DNA from: an uncultured Verrucomicrobiota bacterium
GTDB lineage: Bacteria; Verrucomicrobiota; Verrucomicrobiia; Limisphaerales; CAIMTB01
Length of the DNA stretch: 38,505 bases
Assembly (NCBI GenBank): GCA_903844265.1
Contig: CAIMTB010000539.1
Coordinates: 1-38,505 of the forward strand
Direction: 5' to 3'
A model generated the notes under the pieces. It did not search any database. It was given only the letters and a program-made list of their open reading frames with translations, and had not been told where the DNA came from. The position numbers and the translations under genes were made by a program. Positions 34,201 to 38,505 of this stretch are shown here, piece by piece. Position 1 is the first letter of the stretch; each line of letters begins with the position of its first letter.

Positions 34201-37200
34201 CGGTCAGGCTTCCAAAGTAGGGAACATCGTTGGTCAACCGGATCGCCTCGATCGCGGGCTGGGCATAGACCATCTCCAGCCGCCACTCGAAATCACTCAA
34301 TTGCGACAGGATCGGACCCGCCCGGGTGTCCGTGACCTCCAGCTTCCAATTGCCGATGGACCTCTGCCCGACGAACGGCTTCAACGCCTCCTCTGGGAAA
34401 TAATGCGATTCCAGCGGCGCATCGGCCTCCGTGATCGAAATGTCGTCCAAGGCAAGCCCGGCCCCCGTTTCCGGAGTCCGAAACTCAATGAGGGAACTCG
34501 CCGAGCCCGCGGTGAAGACGTAGGTCATCCAATGCCATCCCGCCGCCACGTCGTTGTCCTTGATCGTCACCCCGATGGTCCCGTCGATCAACAATTGCAG
34601 GCCCTGCACTCCCGCGACAGGTTCCACCCGCGACACCGCGAACCGTAGCCGGTAGGTCTGCTGCGGCACGAGCGAGACATTCGTCACGATCGCCGAGGGA
34701 CCGCCCACGAACGTCAGGTACTGGATCCCGTCCGCGACATTGGTCGATCCCGCCGGCACCTGGACCACCGCGACCGTGCCCGTGGAGACCCGCCAACCCG
34801 GAACAATCGTCTGATCCGCGCCGTAGATGCCCGAAGCCGCGACCTCAAAGCTGTCCGCCAACATCACCCGATTCGACGCGGTCGAGACCACCGGATTGTT
34901 CGTGAACGGCGCCACGCCTTCCTTGATGGCAAGAGTGGCGAGATTGGTGTTGTCCGTGAAGGTGGTGAATATCTTCTGACCCGAAAGCAGGCCGCCGTAG
35001 GCCGTGCCGATCGCGCCCCCGCGATTCTCAGAAAGCAGCAATCCCACGCCCTGCGGGCTGATCAACCGGAACCTCAGGTCGGAGACGCGCGGATAATCCG
35101 CCCGGATTCCCACCTTTATCTCAGCGATCTCAAGATCCTCGACAACGGTCACGATCGAGGTGACCCGTGCGTCATCGGGGATGGGAACCGGCTGGTTGAG
35201 GCCGTAGGAGTGACTCGCGCTCACCGAGAGGTCGAGGTCGATCTCCATCAGGATGCCGTAATTGACAGCCTGCGCGTTGAAGTTGAACACCGTGATGTAG
35301 TAGCGCCCCGGGTTCAGCGGCGGGACATCGCGCATCCCAATGCTGATCGAACCGCCCCGCGAGTCAAAGGTCGCAGCCTTGTCGTACTGGGTCGAGGTCG
35401 GCACCTCGCCGCGTCGGAGGGCGACGAAGAGCGGGAGATTGGGGCTTATGCCCGCGATGCTGATGGTGAGATTGGTGGCGTTGGCGGGGACGTCGAGGTA
35501 GTAGGTGGCCGAGCTGTTGCCGAGAAGGGTCGAATAATAATAGCCCTTGTCGTCGGGCTTGGGCTGCAGCTTCAGGGTCAACCCCAGATTGGTGGCCGTC
35601 TGGGTGATCGCATTGTCCACCACCGCCAGAATCCACGGACCCGATGACTCCGTCCCGATGAAGTGGGTCAGGCGACCCGGACCGTCCGTGGGCCGGGCGA
35701 TGATCGACCCGTAGGACATGTTCCCGCCGCTGCTGTCGTCGAACACCATCGTCACCAGGCCGCCACGGCCCTCCGGGCTCAGGGCATGGTTGTTGAGCAC
35801 CGTGGAGGCGTCGTTGTGACTCAGGTTCGCAAGGATGTCGCCGGTGCTGTCGTAGGCGAATGAGTTGGTGACGACGACGCGCTGGATCTTGAAAGACTTG
35901 GTCGCGACGCCGAAGACGAACGTCGCCTGGGGCTGCTCCGCCGAGCCATCCGGCACAATCGCCCGATAAGGCATCCCATGCACGATGCGGTTGCCATTGG
36001 CATCGTCCTCGTCGAACGGCGTGTTGCTGGACAACGCGACAAAGCCGAACTCGGACGCCTGCTGGTCCTCGGACTTGACTCCAATGTAATAAACCGCGCC
36101 GAGCGGGGCGTTGGTGAAGAACACCATCTCCGTGCCGCCGGGCTTGAGTGACTTCAACGAAGCCTGGACGGCGGCCGGCTCGAGATTCGTCAGCGCGGGG
36201 TCCTTGGAGACATAGAGGTCGATGTCGGCATCTCGGCTGCGGGGCGAACCGATGTTCGGCGGCAGGAAGGTGATGAAGGCGACATTCGAACCGTTCGTCA
36301 TCCCGACGTTCTCAGGCGTGAACTTCTGGAGGTTCGTGAAGACAAAGAAAGCCCATTGGTTGGTCGCGCCAGGCAGGATCCCGAACCTGGGCGCATTCGC
36401 CCCCACGCGCTGGCCCAGGAGGGCCAGTCCGTTCGTCGGAGTCACCAGAAGCGGAAAGTTGACGCTCAGATCCGGCAGTTCCTGAACCACCTGCAGCGCG
36501 TTCGTCAGCGAGGTGTCCTCCAGCGAAGCCACCAGGGCGAAGTCCTGGGCAACGCCGTCCGGATGGCTCGTCACCGCGTTCACATTGACGCGCCGGGCCC
36601 GCACGGTGACGACGTAATTCGTTCCCACCGGCGGCCGCAACAGGACGTTCTCGACGTTGTTGACGACGTCGTTGGTGACCGTCGTGGCATCGGAATGGAT
36701 GGTATTGTAATCGCTCCGGTAGGGAATGTCGTTCCCCGCCATGATTTCGCCGGTGTCGACGTTCCGGACCTCAAGATCGAGGTCGTTCACCAGCTTGACC
36801 CCGGCGCTCGGATTGCCGGGAGGATCGGTCCAGACCAGCGTGAATTTCACGACCTGATCCTGGGCGGCGGGGGAGAGGCCGACCTTCCAACTCCGGCTCT
36901 GACCCGTGACCAACGCGTTGGACCCGGTCTGATGGGTGAACTGCACCGCGTACACACCCCCCGTCGACGATCCCATTTCGCCCGCGGGCAGTGAGTTGGA
37001 GAGATTCACCAGACCCCAACCCTGGAGGTTGATGGCGTCGTGGAGGTTGAAATTGTAGGTCGACCCGACAGACCGCGCGCCGTTGATGAGCAGCGCCTTG
37101 AGGAGCGCGGGGCTGCTCCGCTTGTGTTCGCGTTGGAACCAATCCTGATAAAGCGCCAACAGACCCGTCACCGCCGGCGCCGACATGCTCGTGCCCGATT

Positions 37201-38505
37201 CATACCGATAATTGGGACCGAGGCCGTCGTTGAGCTTCTTCAGCTCGGTAAAGTAGGTCCCGAAATCGTTGGTGAACGTGATGATGGTCTGGATGTCGTA
37301 GGACACCGCACGCCGGGTCGAGTTGCCCACCGCATAGAACCAGGTCCCTTCCGCCATCGCAGCGTCCGAGGGCACCCGGAGGATGTTATTGGTCCCAACA
37401 AAATCCTTGAGCCCCGCCGCGGAGCCGTACTTGAGATACATCGGCAGACCCGGCATCGGGTCCGGGCTGGACAGATTCGGAATGATCCGGACGCGAAGCT
37501 CGGCGGCCTGCGGCGGCATAAAGAGGGTGTATTGATTCAGCCCGCCCGATACCACCGATTGGCCGGTGATACGCTGGACCGAACCCTCCGAGAAGGCGTG
37601 CGGATCCGTCCAATCCTTCGAGCGCGTGGAGACGATGAACGACGCGGGAGCGACCACGTCAGGCTTGAAGCGTCCATAGGTGCCCTCGACGCCGGGCTCG
37701 ACGTTTCCGCGACTCGAGAACCCCGCGATCTGGTCGGAGGCGTCCGTCCTGGCCGCGAAGATGCTATTGGTCACCAGCTTTCCATCCGTATCGACGAGGA
37801 CCACTTCGTTCGTGATGAACCGAGGCGCCTCGATTCCGCCGACGCTGATGACATTCTTGGCGGTGGCGGGTGAACTGATGGAGGAAGGCTCGCCGCCCTG
37901 GCCATCGTCGGAGCCGTTCCCTTCGTTGCCGACGGCGAAGACGTAGAGGATCGGTTGTTCCCCGGGGACTTCCGGAAGGGCATCGCGAACCGCGGCATCG
38001 AAGCTCGCGGCAGCGGCGTTGTACTCGGTGGATCCCTTGTATTCCCAGCTGTTGTTGGAAATCGGAAGGTTCGTGCCACGCTGCTTCACGTAGTAATTCG
38101 TGGCGGCGTTCTCCTGAAGATACACATCCGTGGACAGCGGCCCGGTCAGCAGGTCCACCGGTTGGCCGTAGAGCTTCGCCGCCGGGGCAATGCCCCGGAA
38201 ATCAGCGCCCGCCACCGAGCCGGATGGCGCATTGGTGACCGTGGCGGACTTGGAACCGCTGCCTGCGATGATGCCGGCGACGTGGGTGCCGTGACCCTCG
38301 CTGTCGATCAGCATCAAAGGCACGTCGGCCGTCACGCGCCCCGCGAAATCCGGATGCGACGCATCGATGCCGGTGTCATTGACGTTGACGAAGACATTCG
38401 TCCCGTTCAGCCCAAGGGTGTTGGTATAGGAACCCGGCGTGTTGGTCCCGGACGACACCCCAAGCCGCCCGCGGGTCAGGTCATTCAACAGCTGCCGCGG
38501 TCGGA
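31244..38505 (-). CDS. Giant secreted S8 subtilase with P-domain, PPC and C-terminal repeat modules, 5' partial
   Basis: At least 2419 residues; the frame runs off the window edge, so the signal and pro regions are missing. The S8 triad is complete: Asp in NDTGIDASH (38375-38377), His in GHGTHVAGI (38291-38293) and Ser in SGTSMSAPA (37187-37189). A PPC-like domain is inserted between KPDVVAP and the serine motif (about 37270-37595). A KP-43-type beta-sandwich follows (LVWTDPPGNPSAG), then PPC-like and P-domain-like modules (about 36430-35225) and a P-domain split by a DUF642/CBM-like insert (about 34420-34890). Next come about five PPC-like repeats of about 110 residues (34236-32460). Five repeats of about 80 residues end the protein (32440-31244), four with a cysteine pair, closing in RLYRILQLP. 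Probably an extracellular or surface protease. Confidence 0.9.
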   Translation of the reverse strand, partial: RPRQLLNDLTRGRLGVSSGTNTPGSYTNTLGLNGTNVFVNVNDTGIDASHPDFAGRVTADVPLMLIDSEGHGTHVAGIIAGSGSKSATVTNAPSGSVAGADFRGIAPAAKLYGQPVDLLTGPLSTDVYLQENAATNYYVKQRGTNLPISNNSWEYKGSTEYNAAAASFDAAVRDALPEVPGEQPILYVFAVGNEGNGSDDGQGGEPSSISSPATAKNVISVGGIEAPRFITNEVVLVDTDGKLVTNSIFAARTDASDQIAGFSSRGNVEPGVEGTYGRFKPDVVAPASFIVSTRSKDWTDPHAFSEGSVQRITGQSVVSGGLNQYTLFMPPQAAELRVRIIPNLSSPDPMPGLPMYLKYGSAAGLKDFVGTNNILRVPSDAAMAEGTWFYAVGNSTRRAVSYDIQTIITFTNDFGTYFTELKKLNDGLGPNYRYESGTSMSAPAVTGLLALYQDWFQREHKRSSPALLKALLINGARSVGSTYNFNLHDAINLQGWGLVNLSNSLPAGEMGSSTGGVYAVQFTHQTGSNALVTGQSRSWKVGLSPAAQDQVVKFTLVWTDPPGNPSAGVKLVNDLDLEVRNVDTGEIMAGNDIPYRSDYNTIHSDATTVTNDVVNNVENVLLRPPVGTNYVVTVRARRVNVNAVTSHPDGVAQDFALVASLEDTSLTNALQVVQELPDLSVNFPLLVTPTNGLALLGQRVGANAPRFGILPGATNQWAFFVFTNLQKFTPENVGMTNGSNVAFITFLPPNIGSPRSRDADIDLYVSKDPALTNLEPAAVQASLKSLKPGGTEMVFFTNAPLGAVYYIGVKSEDQQASEFGFVALSSNTPFDEDDANGNRIVHGMPYRAIVPDGSAEQPQATFVFGVATKSFKIQRVVVTNSFAYDSTGDILANLSHNDASTVLNNHALSPEGRGGLVTMVFDDSSGGNMSYGSIIARPTDGPGRLTHFIGTESSGPWILAVVDNAITQTATNLGLTLKLQPKPDDKGYYYSTLLGNSSATYYLDVPANATNLTISIAGISPNLPLFVALRRGEVPTSTQYDKAATFDSRGGSISIGMRDVPPLNPGRYYITVFNFNAQAVNYGILMEIDLDLSVSASHSYGLNQPVPIPDDARVTSIVTVVEDLEIAEIKVGIRADYPRVSDLRFRLISPQGVGLLLSENRGGAIGTAYGGLLSGQKIFTTFTDNTNLATLAIKEGVAPFTNNPVVSTASNRVMLADSFEVAASGIYGADQTIVPGWRVSTGTVAVVQVPAGSTNVADGIQYLTFVGGPSAIVTNVSLVPQQTYRLRFAVSRVEPVAGVQGLQLLIDGTIGVTIKDNDVAAGWHWMTYVFTAGSASSLIEFRTPETGAGLALDDISITEADAPLESHYFPEEALKPFVGQRSIGNWKLEVTDTRAGPILSQLSDFEWRLEMVYAQPAIEAIRLTNDVPYFGSLTGNDIRYFYVEVPNCATLSSNVVSGPLGTLRLFGNRSGLPTAPNSGYSDDYGPYLNVDAGGIGQFNLNTKSPVSAPLVPGQRYYLAVRNFQPDLTNNAFGIRVQFDCVDPVLPVVPSLTNAVPRQATINPGPELHYYQFVVSSNAIRADFDLTPRNGNVDLYVRRAQVGDFPLPSPNLYDYASEDPDPTVVDRIGVERISQPMPLVPGVWYVAVRNADIVPVDYTLQVTETYTTIVNLTNAVPFSAIIAPADPLVGSQSSDLQYYAFQVSSNSVRATFETVGADGDVNLYVRRGLPIATSGDYHFAGLNFGLADEFISVSNTDSPIWLAPGWWFLTVENRDVVGVNYSIRATEYPANIIPLTSGVAVTNTVAARPGSDYYSFEVNPAALSTRFEVFGMNEDVHLLLRRGLPVPNDNDLTYASRNKGLADEVIELTPYSFPVGLSGGPWYLGVVNASTNPGTYSVRATEQVERIVALTNGVPQNARIDPGAKPDYYQFTVSPGVTAAEFKLTSLGAGDLDLFIRKGPPLPSPLNAHYFGTNAGAVDEVIHISTNSTPVPVSPGIWYLSVTNRETRPIGYEITATEFGVTPPPDGQVPDINPSGTGVCLTWVSLPGTNYYVVARTDVLSGTWTPISPTLTATGTSTTWCLDPIGPWRYFLVMTGDSPLVPVVIPVPVLRFEGSDVCVGWASMVGTNYYVEARKLFTDKEWTVLTPSITATSTNTEVCYPIAWGYRFFRVDMGEKSVSAPTVLPKDKVLVVPGTDGVCITFPTRGGLKYLVEGKRNALDLNWTVVSEVLSGTGSPLTFCLGSSTQFTSFQVIEGVTVPPDAPASTPVPTLRLTVDGSFQLCVAWDALLGAEYFVQAKERIADPIWTVISPILKATTTELSYCQSMSSSWRYLQVRRVSGAVLSAPRIDSILMSAQGPRITWTGAASARYQVFYSDGPLSTWTPVGGVTTSLTGAFVFVDDGKVAPPAGAFRLYRILQLP

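Noticed and set aside
32460-34236. PPC-like repeats as a possible CRISPR or satellite array
   Set aside because: The periodicity is in the protein (about 110 residues); the DNA is diverged and stays in frame without spacer structure.

Overview
The window looks like a chromosomal segment of a GC-rich member of the Verrucomicrobiota, probably near the Pedosphaera/Limisphaera side of the phylum; this is inferred from gene content, not from a marker-gene search. The signs are the mixture of twin-arginine Gfo/Idh/MocA oxidoreductases, ThuA/sorbosone-dehydrogenase-like proteins, large secreted multi-domain proteins with c-type haem motifs, sialate-O-acetylesterase-like esterases, and a giant subtilase ending in repeats of the FYRI/RLYRI type. 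No tRNA, rRNA, CRISPR array, transposase or phage gene is visible.

Bases 1-12998 are mostly housekeeping. A TRAM-domain RNA m5U methyltransferase and a sirtuin run rightward. RimO and RsmH, two enzymes that modify the ribosomal decoding centre, form a leftward pair. An M24 aminopeptidase is followed by an ECF sigma factor, a small single-span membrane protein (possible anti-sigma) and a CpxP/CnrX-like anchored periplasmic protein. Opposite to these runs a leftward group: Gfo/Idh/MocA oxidoreductase, ATP-type phosphofructokinase and pyruvate kinase, with a TPM-domain protein upstream.

Bases 13283-31178 are an accessory, mostly exported carbohydrate-processing region. It holds a DUF2341/LamG/SASA esterase directly preceded by an alpha/beta-hydrolase-SASA fusion esterase. 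Next come a ThuA-propeller protein overlapping a five-CxxCH cytochrome, a small HExxH metallopeptidase, a GH28-like beta-helix protein, a second twin-arginine oxidoreductase, and a 1196-residue LamG/PD40-propeller/two-haem protein that resembles the hydrazine-synthase-alpha-like family by architecture. My inference is that these deacetylate, cleave and oxidise acetylated, uronate-containing glycans outside the cytoplasm and pass electrons to cytochromes.

Bases 31244-38505 are the 3' 7.3 kb of a giant secreted subtilase (5' end outside the window), with at least two domain-in-domain insertions, a run of PPC-like modules and five C-terminal repeats, four of them carrying a cysteine pair. Non-coding DNA is sparse (largest gap about 284 bases), but it contains a dispersed REP-like palindrome in two copies, a 9-nt tandem repeat, a 30-nt tandem unit built on GGACAGGTC, and several hairpins in convergent gaps.
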